64,000 nt of DNA from Bacillus manliponensis (GTDB lineage Bacteria; Bacillota; Bacilli; Bacillales; Bacillaceae_G). The number at the start of each line of letters is the position of its first letter. The stretch's first letter is position 1. The translations under genes were made by a program, and so were the position numbers. The DNA lies in contig NZ_JOTN01000013.1 in assembly GCF_000712595.1 (NCBI RefSeq), positions 62,001-126,000 on the forward strand, given 5' to 3'. This document shows, piece after piece, positions 8,362 to 18,149 of this stretch. A model generated the notes under the pieces. It saw only the letters and a program-made list of their open reading frames with translations, did no database searches and was not told the DNA's origin.

Positions 8362-9647
8362 GAATTAGTTTCCGTTACACCTCTAGAAGCACTTAAACTA
8401 GCTAATTCTTTCACATCATTTTTCCAAATAAAGTCTTCCTCAATTAGATGGTCATCAAAAAAGTTAATCCCTGCAATTAATTCTTTGAATTTTTTTCCTT
8501 TTTCAGAGTATGAAATATTATAAAATAACATCAGCAACTCAAATGAAGAAAGCTGAGCTCTAAGTATTCCTCTATACATACGTTTCTCTTCATTATCCCG
8601 TTCTTCCGATTCATTATCAAAGGTATTGTTTTGTATTAGTTTTACAATTCTATATAAATTGCGATAGTAATGACCAATTATATTTTCATGTTCTTTATAT
8701 AACCTTTCATACGCACTGCATTTTAATGATTTTAATGTTTCAACATAATATTCATTTTCAAATTTTGTTATGTATTCATGTTTTATTTGAATCTCTTTTT
8801 TTTCTTCACTATACCACTGTAACTTATTGTTTTCTAATACATCAATACAGCTCTTATGGTTATTTTTGGTGTTTTTTTCAAAACCCTCTATAACTTTAGC
8901 TTCAATTTCATGCCATTTTTCATCGTTTCCACCATCAAGAACTGCTAGAAAGTCATTAAACTTTTTTAAATTATAGTTGTATTCATCATCAGAATCCCAA
9001 ATTGGATTACAATACTTTTGTATAAATTCATTTTTATATTCATCTAATTTCTCAGCAATTAAAAATCGTTTTGTTAATTCATTTATTTCTTCAATATTCC
9101 CTTCTTCCAATATTGAAAGCTTATGCTCCGAATATATATCAAACATATTTATACCTTTTAGTTCTGCATAAAACTTCGATATCGCTTCACGCCCTACCTT
9201 ATTATTATATCTGAGTTCTTTTAAAATATTATGATGTAGATTAATCATATTAAAAAATGTTGTTTCAAATTGTTGCTTTTTCATCGTTTCATTCGTAATT
9301 TGTGTTTCTTTTTTAGCTTCTTTAGCTTGTTGGACTGAAGCTTTCATTTGTTCTACAGAAGCTTCAGTTTGTTTTATCATTTCTTCAACACTTTTCCTGC
9401 TCATTTGTAGCTCTTTACGCTGCATAATATTTGTGCCAATTAATAGAAATACACTGGCAGCAGTTAAAAAAGTTACAGTTGTCCCCCCTACAAAATCTCC
9501 TATTGGTCCTAAACCTGCTATTCCTGTGTAATCTCCATAGCCACTATATCGTAAATAAACGAAAAGCGGTGAACCAACCGCCCCTACAATACACAACATT
9601 GAGATAAAAAACATCCCATTTGTTGTTTTTGAAAACCATTTCTTCAA
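8328..9647 (-). CDS. Putative phage abortive infection protein (AbiC-like, membrane)
   Basis: A 439 aa protein from TTG 9647 behind GAGGGA. Two N-terminal membrane helices (about residues 12-32 and 55-72) are followed by a coiled coil (MSRKSVEEMIKQTEASVEQM and on). Next comes a conserved-looking core with FETTFFNMINLHHNIL, YYRNLYRIVKLI and ILRAQLSSFELLMLFYN. This order matches the putative abortive-phage-infection family (putAbiC). Members are thought to sense phage infection and arrest the cell; the mechanism is not established. Its position between a biosynthetic operon and a replicon module fits a small defence cargo. Family call from motif memory. Confidence 0.6.
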   Translation of the reverse strand: MKKWFSKTTNGMFFISMLCIVGAVGSPLFVYLRYSGYGDYTGIAGLGPIGDFVGGTTVTFLTAASVFLLIGTNIMQRKELQMSRKSVEEMIKQTEASVEQMKASVQQAKEAKKETQITNETMKKQQFETTFFNMINLHHNILKELRYNNKVGREAISKFYAELKGINMFDIYSEHKLSILEEGNIEEINELTKRFLIAEKLDEYKNEFIQKYCNPIWDSDDEYNYNLKKFNDFLAVLDGGNDEKWHEIEAKVIEGFEKNTKNNHKSCIDVLENNKLQWYSEEKKEIQIKHEYITKFENEYYVETLKSLKCSAYERLYKEHENIIGHYYRNLYRIVKLIQNNTFDNESEERDNEEKRMYRGILRAQLSSFELLMLFYNISYSEKGKKFKELIAGINFFDDHLIEEDFIWKNDVKELASLSASRGVTETNSIYYIRKDIGR

Positions 9648-9767
9648 AATCTATCCCTCACCATCTATGTTTAATTAACTTATTATATCAATTAATATAT
9701 ACCCTTACTATACAGATACATCAGCTTAACGAGTTATATATTTTCTTGATATTTACTATTACACATT

Positions 9768-9929
9768 TCACCTCATGGTATAAAAAACATTCCACATATC
9801 TGTTTTTTCATTATAATACACAGGTGTACTTTCTCTCATTTCTACATACCACGGAAACGGGTTATAAGGATGGATTTGATCATTCCCTCCCCTTATGTCA
9901 TTGACTGGAATAAGATTAATCGATGTCAT
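9768..9929 (-). pseudogene. Cytochrome P450 N-terminal stump
   Basis: A 53-codon frame from ATG 9929. It reads HPYNPFPWYVEMRESTPVYY then TDMWNVF, the typical N-terminal helix A and beta-1 region of bacterial P450s (NP-P-WY-EMR...PV-Y...WNVF). It then stops; the rest of the ~400-residue enzyme, including the heme-Cys loop, is absent. AAGGAGGAG lies about 17 bases before the ATG. This is a truncated gene, probably cut by a past rearrangement at about 9770. Confidence 0.6.
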
Positions 9930-11320
9930 TTGTTTACTTATTATAATCTCCTCCTTGATCTTTAAAATATAATTAAGTAAGTTTAATATAAATGTTACTA
10001 ACCATATTGTATTACAAATACGGACAATAATAGATTGAATTTTCCGAAATGCAATTACTTTATACTACCTATTTCCACTCCTTAAAGTAATAATAAAGAG
10101 AGTCAGCCCCTTCGAAGAACTTGTTTTTTCGTTATTATAATAAACTCCCCTACCATGGCTTCACCTTAGCAAATACCTCTTCCAGTACCGTTAAACAGGT
10201 CCCCATCTGTTATGCTGCGGTAAATAGCTTAATCAGTTACCTTCCACATAAATGTGGAGATTTCGTACATACTAGCTAAGGAAGACACCTAAAGATGATC
10301 TAGAAGTTCTCCTCGTAAGACCAGTCTCTGACGTAGAGGCGGTCTTTTTTATCTTTTTCAGTACCTAGTCAATAAGATTGGCAACGGTCCAAACCTTATT
10401 GATCTACTTCTTGTAGCTACCAACACATTTTCTTTGTAGAGATTAACCCTATCCTGTTACTATTTTTATACTCAAAATTAACGGCATCACAGATGATAAA
10501 ATCAATATGAACCTCTCTATACCCTACAGCTGAAAGAATATACTATCTGATTTGGAAAATCGATAATAAGTAAATTAATGCTTTAAAATTAATTGTTTAC
10601 AGTACATCAATGTCTTTAGTAAATAGAAACTTATAATAAAACCTAATATACTATAAGTCTTTATACTAAAAAGATAAAAAGATAAAACTACTATACTGAT
10701 TGAAAAATACAGTTAAACACTTGATATATATAGCTTTATATTGAAATCCCCTCTAAAAAATCAGAAAGTACATTATTTGGAAGCGGAAATATAAGCTTGA
10801 TTTGAGATATTTATCTACAATTAATCAGAAAGTACATACATAAAATCTACATAAATCCATCAGAAAAATAATACAAATAGACGATTTTTTATACATAACC
10901 TTATTTAGTAAGTTATTCCTAACTTTTACACAATTTTTATAAATATATCCACATTCTATGTACAATTAAGAACTAACGACTAACATAATTCACTTATTTA
11001 ACATAATTCACTTTTAAATCGATGATTTTAAGTAGGTTTATGAGAAAAACATTGGTACAATAATAATTGATAGTAATTTTTATAAACAATTGAGACTGTT
11101 TATACAGTTATCCCCTATTTTTAAATAATTGCTTACGATTAAATGTAGGTAAAAAGACGTGAAACTAAAAATAGGGAATATAATTATTGTGGAAATTGTA
11201 ATCGATTAGATTAATTAGTGTATATGAATGAATATTTAATATGTATAAATGGGAATTTCGCAATAACTTTAAAGTATTTGGATGAGTTATGAGTAGAAAT
11301 AAAAAGTAAGATGCAACACG
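9930..11320. other. Long non-coding region left of replicon module A
   Basis: I find no gene of usable length. From 10080 to 10350 the base composition is less AT-biased than its surroundings. It ends in a plus-strand terminator, so a small RNA or degraded gene may sit there, for example around the hairpin TCCACATAAATGTGGA. From about 10580 to 11130 the sequence is very AT-rich and homologous to 23930-24560. It contains TTGATATATATAG-type motifs, CAGAAAGTACAT repeats and a direct repeat of AACATAATTCACTT, and looks like part of the module's origin region. Confidence 0.5.
10317..10350 (+). terminator. Orphan plus-strand terminator
   Basis: AAGACC...GGTCTT closes a stem with an internal TCTCTGACGTAGAG pairing, followed by TTTTTT. 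No annotated gene precedes it, which hints at an unannotated small transcript at about 10.1-10.35 kb. Confidence 0.6.
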
Positions 11321-11363
11321 AATAGCCCTCCTTCTTTAATTTTTTCAAAAAAGGAGAGCTATT
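11321..11363 (-). terminator. Terminator of rep-like gene A
   Basis: AATAGCCCTCCTT pairs with AAGGAGAGCTATT, with one mismatch, just past the stop of the minus-strand gene. Module B carries the same hairpin at 24690. Confidence 0.75.
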
Positions 11364-11367
11364 ATTG

Positions 11368-13056
11368 TTACATTAACACGAGCAGCTGATTAACTGTTGG
11401 AATTTTGCATTTAGTACGATAGTATTGCTCCAATAAGCGGATGAACCTAATTAAATCAAAGTCTTCTGGTACTGCCAATACACGTAGTTCTTCTTTTGGT
11501 AATCTATCAATCTTTTCAATAAATTGTTCTCTAATATCACTCGGAATCGATTTTTCTTTATGGCCATTAGTTTTTAACAATTCACGAATTTCAATTTCTA
11601 ATGCAATATAAGCGTTAATATTAGTACCTTGTTCAAATGCATATTTTCTAAATAACGATTCTTCTTGATACTGCATATAATTTTGGTGATAATTATTTTC
11701 AGCTACAGGAATTGAAAACTGCTTACGTAATAATTCGTATGTCGTTTTAAATAGTTTTTTTACGTTATTTAAAGAATACATAGAAAAATGTACACCAAAA
11801 TCAAATATTGCCTGCTCTTGTTTCTCTCTTGGCATGTTATGCGTAATTAAAGAATATATTCCTTCTTTTGCAGCTGTATCTAACACTCTATATTGTGAAG
11901 CTTGATTTAATAATTTACGTAATGTATAAACTAACTTTTTCGGATGACCTTCTTTTCGATTAATCATATCGCGTAAGCCACGTATAACTTGACGGATTTG
12001 ACGATGGCAACTATTTTTAAGAATATTAATGAATTGATTCATATCCTTTGTAAACTCGCCAATATTCATCTCATTTAAAAGGTTTTCAATAAATTTAGCT
12101 TTCCTAGCATAGGCAACCTTTGGTGCAAACGGATCACGGTAGCTTTCTTCTGCCGTTTTTTCACATAAGAAATCTGGATGGATTGATATAAATAAAGTTG
12201 TATAGAGCTTTTTATTCTTCTTTCCTTTTTCTAATTTACAGATTTTGAGTAAAGGAGAACCTGTGTAAGACATTTTTCTTGTTAATTCAGCCATTACCCC
12301 TCGTAGTTGATGAGGGTATTTTTTATGTAAAAAGCGATACATACCGCTAAAATGAGTCGGTTGTCCTTGCTCATCTGTTTTATATAAGGAACGCTTTAAA
12401 GTCGTTTCTGTTTTTTGCTGCATTGCAATATCAATAAATAGCTTTTTTGCAGCGATAGATAATTTAAAAAATTCTTTTGTAAATACTACTGGACTAATAA
12501 AGGCATACGGATTTGCCTTACCCGTTTCTTCATTCATAAAATGAGTTAGAGTAATACGGTATTTTCCACCTGCATCTTTCTCAATTTGAATGATTTCGTG
12601 CAAGCAAAGCTTTTTTAATGCAATATAAAACTGTGAATGATGAATATATGAAAATACCTCTTTATATTTTTTGTAATCTTCCCATAGCATATGGATTGAA
12701 ACATGTGAAAGTACACCGAAGGTATTACATTTCTTATGTAAGAACAAAAATACTTCTAAATCAGCGTTTGTAATACCATATAATTTATGTTTACGCCCCT
12801 CCGCTTTAGAAAAAATGCTACTCATTTGAAGTGAAAAAGATGGCCTCGCCTTTTCTACAAACTGGTCTTCATCAGCTAGATGGTCTTCATAGGACATATG
12901 TTTTAAAATATCTTCGAGATATGTATCCTTAAAGCTATAGTATTCACTTTCCATAGCTTTAACTAATTTTTGCCAAGATTTAATTGTAACTAGAACTGCA
13001 GTAGTTGGATTACCATCTAAACTACGTTTGTTTTTAACAATAAATGGTTTCGCCAT
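11368..13056 (-). CDS. Putative plasmid replication protein, module A
   Basis: A 562 aa basic, soluble protein from ATG 13056 behind AGAGGTG. It is a clear paralogue of the product at 24738-26426: same length, same N-terminus ((K/N)KRSL), with blocks such as HKLYGITNADLEVF and FGVLSHVSIHMLWE nearly identical. Residues about 95-165 look like a winged-helix or DNA-binding region. I cannot name the family with certainty. The case for replication is contextual: it is divergent from an HTH protein across a ~1 kb iteron array, and the whole arrangement is repeated 13 kb away. Large B. thuringiensis plasmids are known to use initiators unrelated to RepA_N or pAMbeta1 types, which would fit. Confidence 0.55.
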   Translation of the reverse strand: MAKPFIVKNKRSLDGNPTTAVLVTIKSWQKLVKAMESEYYSFKDTYLEDILKHMSYEDHLADEDQFVEKARPSFSLQMSSIFSKAEGRKHKLYGITNADLEVFLFLHKKCNTFGVLSHVSIHMLWEDYKKYKEVFSYIHHSQFYIALKKLCLHEIIQIEKDAGGKYRITLTHFMNEETGKANPYAFISPVVFTKEFFKLSIAAKKLFIDIAMQQKTETTLKRSLYKTDEQGQPTHFSGMYRFLHKKYPHQLRGVMAELTRKMSYTGSPLLKICKLEKGKKNKKLYTTLFISIHPDFLCEKTAEESYRDPFAPKVAYARKAKFIENLLNEMNIGEFTKDMNQFINILKNSCHRQIRQVIRGLRDMINRKEGHPKKLVYTLRKLLNQASQYRVLDTAAKEGIYSLITHNMPREKQEQAIFDFGVHFSMYSLNNVKKLFKTTYELLRKQFSIPVAENNYHQNYMQYQEESLFRKYAFEQGTNINAYIALEIEIRELLKTNGHKEKSIPSDIREQFIEKIDRLPKEELRVLAVPEDFDLIRFIRLLEQYYRTKCKIPTVNQLLVLM

Positions 13057-13229
13057 TCTTTTTCACCTCTCTTAAAGAAACAGTATATTTATTACTAAAT
13101 TAAGATATATAATATTAATTTTGATTATATCAAATCGAAAATTGGTAAAACTTGTCCTTTTAAGAGAGAAAAAAGAAAGTTAAAACAGGCTTGAATCCCT
13201 TGCGCTACAAGGGATTCAGCGATTATAAA

Positions 13230-14095
13230 AAAAGATTTAACAGTCATCATACCGCTATAATGGTTTTGAAATTATGAAACGGATAAAAATGCTATTAATT
13301 AGTAATAAACATTGATACATATGGGTTTTACACAGATTTTTAATGATGTTTTCTACCAAGATATCGCTATATAATTTATGTTTATGAAAAACCATAAAAT
13401 GTAGATGATTAGACTAAAACAATTGATATATATATGTTTATTTAATTTTCAATAAAAAATTTGGTGCCATCATATCGCTATAATTGTTTCAGAATTATAA
13501 AAATTATGTGCCAGGATACCGCTATAACGGTTTCAAGTTTTTGAAACGATAAATTACTTGAAAGATCCGTAAAAACATTGATACATAAGCTTTTTTAGAA
13601 GAAAGAAGAAAAGTTTAGTGTCATCATATCACTATGTAATGTCATGTTATAAAACCAATACCATAAAAAAAACCTTATATATCAATGGTTGAAGGATATT
13701 TCATTAAATACAAATAATTTGTTGAGAAAGTTCTAAAGACAATATAATGTTTCAAGCTTTCGAGTTAGTGCCAAGATATAGCTATAATGTTTCAACTTAT
13801 TAAAGAGTTAGTTATACTTTTATTAAGGTTTTATATAAATTGAAATAGCATGAAACAATGACATAACATTAAAAAACAAAATAGTTACTTTATTTTGTTT
13901 TTAAACTTGCTTGGTACATACGGATCCTAGTTTACAAATAAAATAAGATTTATATAATCATATAAAAGGCTAATTTTATTTGTTGGTAGTTCCATATTGG
14001 GCAATACAATTATTATATAAATAGTTATATCAGGCTATATTAATAGATTTTGATTATGTTAGACGAATTACGGAAGTGCCACTATAACACTGTAA
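13230..14095. repeat. Iteron array A (candidate origin or operator region)
   Basis: An intergenic region with degenerate directly repeated sites of the form ATACCGCTATAATGGTTT. Examples lie near 13245, 13364, 13470, 13512, 13622, 13771 and 14078, often followed by an inverted TTTCAAA...GAAAC arm. Between them runs a second motif, TTGATACATA/TTGATATATA, at roughly 13311, 13424 and 13576. Spacing is irregular (about 40-150 bases), unlike CRISPR. The array lies between the divergent starts of the two module A genes. Confidence 0.7.
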
Positions 14096-14144
14096 AAAAT
14101 TTAAAGTGTACGAGGCATTCTAAAATATGAAGGGGGTTAGGTTA

Positions 14145-15839
14145 ATGAGAAATATCGAGAAAGTCCTTAATCAATTTAGGGATGCACTGCTATTATCGAG
14201 GGTTTTGTTTCCAAATAATAAAGCGGTATGGGATCAATGGACTACTTATTATACTGATGTAGAAGCAAATCATGGGAAACTTGCAACATCTTCTCATTTT
14301 TCACCTTCTTTTTCTGCGTTTGTTTCATGGTTAGAATTAAAAAATGAACAGGGCATTTCATTACTTCAAATATACACAAATATTGAAAAATATAAGGAAG
14401 AAATTCATAATTCCTCTGTCGGAGTAATGATAGCTAATGAATTTGAAACTAAGGAAACACGAAATAACCTTGAACAAATAGCACACAAAACAATTGTAGA
14501 AGAGGACACGATAACTAAGGATTACTTTGAAGTTAATAATTCTGCTATTTATTTTCATTTAAGAGATGGTATTGCTAAAAATCAATTTGAAGAAGATGAA
14601 GCTACAAATCTGAAAATGTATGCCATTGAAGCGAAAAATACGAATGGTGTTGCACAACTATCTGCACATAAAGATGAGGATTTACGTTTAACTAACAATG
14701 ATGAGGCAGCTAGATGGACTACACTTATTAATGGAGTAATGTCCAACATGGATGACTTAACAGCGGACTGTTTAGATTCGATAACAATACAGTGGTTAAA
14801 ACAGGCAAAATCTCCTGATGAATTTATTGATTTTTCTTACCGACAGGTATTGGATATGTGTAATATCCCAAAGGCATATGCAAATGGAATTGAATACTTC
14901 CGAGCAGAAGATAAAATAAAAATTGCAAAACGTATTGCTGCCCTAGCCAGTATTTTTATTTATTTAAATGATAATAATGAAGTGGTTGTTTTAAATGAAC
15001 AAACAGAAACCGGTAAACAGTATGAGATGAAACGAGAAGTTATTAAGCGTTTATTTGTTTTAGATTCAGTAGTTCTTTGGAGAGATAAGAATACGAATGA
15101 ATACATGGGGATTGAGTCATGTAGAATTAAACCAGGTAGCTTTTTATCGCGTTATTTATTTGGTTCAAACAGTACAACCGCTTTATTATCTAAAAAAGCA
15201 TTAGAGTATAACAGTTATAGACACAAATATCATAAAAGACTTATACGATACTTAAGTTGGCAGTGGAGAATACGCCAGCAGTACGATAATTTACGAAGAC
15301 CCTATTCTATTGGTGGAGATAAAGGATTATTAGCTGTAATGGGAGTGAAAATAGGTAACCGTCCGAATCGAGTTCGTGAACTATTAGAAAACGTGCTAAT
15401 GGATTTGGAAAAAGAAAAAGTTATTTCTCATTGGTCCTATTCAGAAGAGATTGATGAAAATCAGGTAAAAAAAAGAAACTGGTTCGATAATTACTATGCA
15501 AAGTTAGGAATTATCATCTTGCCACTAGAAGAATTAATGCAGAATTCTACTCAAGTGCTTTTAGAACAAACGAAAGAAACTGGTTCATTACAAAAAAACA
15601 GTTATGCTATAACAGAGGCTAATAACAATAAGAACATAGAAGAGACCATAAGGAACCAAATTATATATGAATATACAAAAAAAAATGTAACAATGCGTGA
15701 GCTTGCAAATGAAATAGGATTATCACCAGCTACCCTGTCTAGGTTTTATAATCAAAAAATGAAGCGTATGTCGAATCAGATAAAAGAAAAATTAATAAAG
15801 TGGTATGAAAGGCAACAAATTATTAAATCCATGGAATAA
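14145..15839 (+). CDS. Replicon-module HTH protein A
   Basis: About 564 aa from ATG 14145, chosen for the GGGGG ribosome site eight bases upstream. It is paralogous to 27572-29260 over its full length; the blocks DGIAKN-FEED, LTADCLD-ITIQWL and NTNEYMGIESCRIKPGSFL are nearly identical. The C-terminal ~60 residues carry a helix-turn-helix (MRELANEIGLSPATLSRF), the only part with a recognisable fold. It is divergent from the rep-like gene across the iterons, so it may be the iteron-binding initiator or the regulator that pairs with it. I do not recognise the large central domain. Confidence 0.55.
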   Translation: MRNIEKVLNQFRDALLLSRVLFPNNKAVWDQWTTYYTDVEANHGKLATSSHFSPSFSAFVSWLELKNEQGISLLQIYTNIEKYKEEIHNSSVGVMIANEFETKETRNNLEQIAHKTIVEEDTITKDYFEVNNSAIYFHLRDGIAKNQFEEDEATNLKMYAIEAKNTNGVAQLSAHKDEDLRLTNNDEAARWTTLINGVMSNMDDLTADCLDSITIQWLKQAKSPDEFIDFSYRQVLDMCNIPKAYANGIEYFRAEDKIKIAKRIAALASIFIYLNDNNEVVVLNEQTETGKQYEMKREVIKRLFVLDSVVLWRDKNTNEYMGIESCRIKPGSFLSRYLFGSNSTTALLSKKALEYNSYRHKYHKRLIRYLSWQWRIRQQYDNLRRPYSIGGDKGLLAVMGVKIGNRPNRVRELLENVLMDLEKEKVISHWSYSEEIDENQVKKRNWFDNYYAKLGIIILPLEELMQNSTQVLLEQTKETGSLQKNSYAITEANNNKNIEETIRNQIIYEYTKKNVTMRELANEIGLSPATLSRFYNQKMKRMSNQIKEKLIKWYERQQIIKSME

Positions 15840-15850
15840 TAAAAAACAAA

Positions 15851-15886
15851 GCAGGGTAATCGTTTTTAGCGATTTCCCTGCTTCCT
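15851..15886 (+). terminator. Terminator of HTH gene A
   Basis: GCAGGG-ATCG pairs with CGAT-CCCTGC around TTTTTAG, followed by a pyrimidine-rich tract. It lies 12 bases after the stop codon. Confidence 0.75.
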
Positions 15887-16049
15887 ATAGCCATCTGCTT
15901 TAATAATTTAATTGTTTTTTGAATAATACATGCATAGCTTCAACTGTTATAATCTATTCTCCACGCTTGTTCTCTTCAGATTTATAATACTTTAATTCCC
16001 CCTTCTTACAAGCTTAAGCTGTACACAATTCATTCTGTTGGTATGTACT

Positions 16050-16250
16050 TTATTCTTTAACCTCAACACTGCCAATAAAAACAAAATTCTTATGTTCATA
16101 TTTGAAAATCTCAACGATGTTAACATCCATATAAATATATGAAAGGTTACCTGCCATTTCATATGCATCATCCTTGCTGTTCAATTGATAAGAGTCACAA
16201 TCCATGATTGCGTTATTTTTCTTTGCAACGAATGAATAGATATCTTTCAA
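16050..16250 (-). CDS. Small hypothetical protein
   Basis: 66 aa from TTG 16250 with AGGGGG upstream. It is soluble and acidic, with a possible alpha/beta fold (NVVEIF-like strands), and is not recognised. It is last in a run of small minus-strand genes (16050-17974), each with a good ribosome site, which argues that they are real. Confidence 0.5.
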   Translation of the reverse strand: MKDIYSFVAKKNNAIMDCDSYQLNSKDDAYEMAGNLSYIYMDVNIVEIFKYEHKNFVFIGSVEVKE

Positions 16251-16312
16251 AATTCCCCCTACTTTCTCGCTAAATGTATTTGTATTACTAAACTCTTTAT
16301 AATAAAAACAAA

Positions 16313-16504
16313 CTATATAAATTTAACAATATAATAAATACCAGCTGAAATTACACCAAACGCACCCATAATTATTAATACAGCTATAATAGAACTATCA
16401 ACATACCTATCAAGAAATTCCTTAGTAAATTCAAGTACCAAAAAAGTTAAAATCATAGTCAACAACGGCGCGAAAATCAACAAAAATGAACTCATGAACC
16501 ACAC
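16313..16504 (-). CDS. Small two-helix membrane protein
   Basis: 63 aa with two hydrophobic helices (FLLIFAPLLTMILTFLVLEF and IIAVLIIMGAFGVISAGIYYI) joined by a short charged loop. The start may be GTG 16504 or ATG 16495; the ribosome site is weak either way. Function unknown. Confidence 0.45.
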   Translation of the reverse strand: MWFMSSFLLIFAPLLTMILTFLVLEFTKEFLDRYVDSSIIAVLIIMGAFGVISAGIYYIVKFI

Positions 16505-16547
16505 ACTTTCATATCAAATATTTACAGCATAAAACTTTTATTACATT

Positions 16548-17168
16548 TTAATATTCATACCCATACTTCGGATTTATAATTGCTTTGTCAAAGTCCTCAT
16601 TACCAGGTAAGCGTTTATCCATTAAATCTTTGTAATTAGGTCCGCAGCAACTTTCTCTCATGTGGTACTGGTCAATTTGAGTTATTACTAATATAGGATC
16701 AGGAACATAAAACACATTTACTGCACTCCACTCATGTTGAGCTAATTGAGTATATGGTAAATATTTTTGATACTCCTTTGTAACATCTTCTACTCCAAAA
16801 TACTCTTTTAAAATCGATAGCAAGTGCTCATCGTTTATACATAATGATTCATTCACTAATTCTTCAAATCGAAACTGGATACATGCAATAATCTCTCCTA
16901 AAGTCTCTGTATCAATATTCGTTTTTATAAAAAAAGAGGTCTTATCATGATTAGTGCTATAAAAATGAGCAATTTTAAAAATATGCACACCTGTTGTTTT
17001 TGCTCGTTTCTTTGCAATTTCAACAAATGTGTCAAATGAAATTTCTTTCTTTAAGTAAGCAGTAATTAATTCTTTATCTTCCTGTTTTGCTTTATAACCC
17101 TCAATTTCTAAAGAAGCTTTAGCATTTTCATACGCATAGTTAATTCTTTTGTTATTAATTGTACCCAT
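16548..17168 (-). CDS. Hypothetical protein
   Basis: 206 aa from ATG 17168 behind AAGGAGG. It is soluble, helical in the N-terminal half, and has an ESCCGPNYKDLMD cysteine pair near the C-terminus. I do not recognise the family. It lies in the run of minus-strand accessory genes between the two replicon modules. Confidence 0.55.
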   Translation of the reverse strand: MGTINNKRINYAYENAKASLEIEGYKAKQEDKELITAYLKKEISFDTFVEIAKKRAKTTGVHIFKIAHFYSTNHDKTSFFIKTNIDTETLGEIIACIQFRFEELVNESLCINDEHLLSILKEYFGVEDVTKEYQKYLPYTQLAQHEWSAVNVFYVPDPILVITQIDQYHMRESCCGPNYKDLMDKRLPGNEDFDKAIINPKYGYEY

Positions 17169-17246
17169 TCTAATACCTCCTTGTTTTATATAAGAAACAA
17201 GTTACCCCCTGGTTAAGTTACTATGTTTCCGGTATCTGTACTCTTC

Positions 17247-17417
17247 CTATAATTCTTCTAATTCGGTCGATATAATTGTTACTTCCCTATTATGCTTCTT
17301 GGCTAAAATCCCTTGTATATGGTTTTTCATATAAAATCCTTCAGTAACTTTGCTTAGTAAATATGATTTATAAAACTTTTGACTTTTCACCTGATACTCA
17401 ACCTCAAATATATACAT
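17247..17417 (-). CDS. Small hypothetical protein
   Basis: 56 aa from ATG 17417, chosen over the upstream ATG because AGGAGGAGC ends just before it. It begins MYIFEVEYQVKSQKFYKSYL, with strand-like alternation. No signal peptide or family is recognised. Confidence 0.5.
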   Translation of the reverse strand: MYIFEVEYQVKSQKFYKSYLLSKVTEGFYMKNHIQGILAKKHNREVTIISTELEEL

Positions 17418-17492
17418 GGAAGCTCCTCCTATATCTAAATAGACAAACACATAATATATGATTCCCTCATAAGTGATTATTAATATTTCAGT

Positions 17493-17582
17493 CTAGTTCA
17501 TGCCAAATAATCCTAAGTTAATAAGAGTTGCTAACAATACCAATAACGATAAAATTTTTAATTCTTTAAAAAGACGTTTCAT
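17493..17582 (-). CDS. 29-residue single-pass membrane peptide
   Basis: Starts MKRLFKELKILSLLVLLATL and ends NLGLFGMN. GGGAGAT lies shortly before the ATG. The basic N-terminus and one hydrophobic helix resemble small membrane peptides or type I toxin peptides, but no antisense RNA was identified. It sits just downstream of the membrane gene 17597-17974 and could be co-transcribed. Confidence 0.35.
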   Translation of the reverse strand: MKRLFKELKILSLLVLLATLINLGLFGMN

Positions 17583-17596
17583 ATCTTATAATCTCC

Positions 17597-17974
17597 CTAA
17601 ACCCTTTTACGAAATCTGAAAAAGACCTCAGTTTCTTTAAGTAAGATGAAAAATGAAATTAAAGTTCCTTTTGTTAATGCAATAAGTACTCCTAATGCTA
17701 ATGACGCCCAAAAACCTCCAAAAAATCTAAATCTATTACTTGCCCTTCTGTTAATTACCTTCTCTATCGCGTCAAATGTCGCCCAGATAGGTAAACTTTT
17801 CTTTACATGTGGACTAATTGAAATCAATGCGTACCGGACTGCTAACACCAATGCAATAAGAGCTACAAAAATTAAGGAATCAAAAACAACACCTAAAGCT
17901 AGTCCTAACACAATCACACTATAACCAAACATTAATGATTTTCTTAAATACCTATATTCTTCTAAAAATTTCAT
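17597..17974 (-). CDS. Small polytopic membrane protein
   Basis: 125 aa from ATG 17974 with AAAGGAGGAG upstream. There are about three hydrophobic segments: residues 15-30, 31-55 and 90-112. The C-terminus is basic (FFRFRKRV). Family not recognised. Confidence 0.5.
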   Translation of the reverse strand: MKFLEEYRYLRKSLMFGYSVIVLGLALGVVFDSLIFVALIALVLAVRYALISISPHVKKSLPIWATFDAIEKVINRRASNRFRFFGGFWASLALGVLIALTKGTLISFFILLKETEVFFRFRKRV

Positions 17975-18149
17975 GTTTCATTAATCTCCTCCTTTTCAAT
18001 TTCAATAAAACTTAATATAATAATATAACAACTACAATAAGTTGAAATAAGGTACAATATAGTACAATGACTTTATTCATTCTTATTTAGATTGAAATAA
18101 CCTTATTCAAATGTTAAGATGTTTTTAAAATTTGTTTGAGGTGAATATT

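Noticed and set aside
9620-9904. A 94-codon plus-strand frame
   Set aside because: Composition is not protein-like, and the opposite strand carries a recognisable P450 N-terminus with a ribosome site.
13230-14095. Repeats resembling a CRISPR array
   Set aside because: Spacing is irregular (40-150 bases), the repeats are degenerate, a second motif alternates with them and no cas gene is present. Iterons explain them better; the same holds for 26600-27510.
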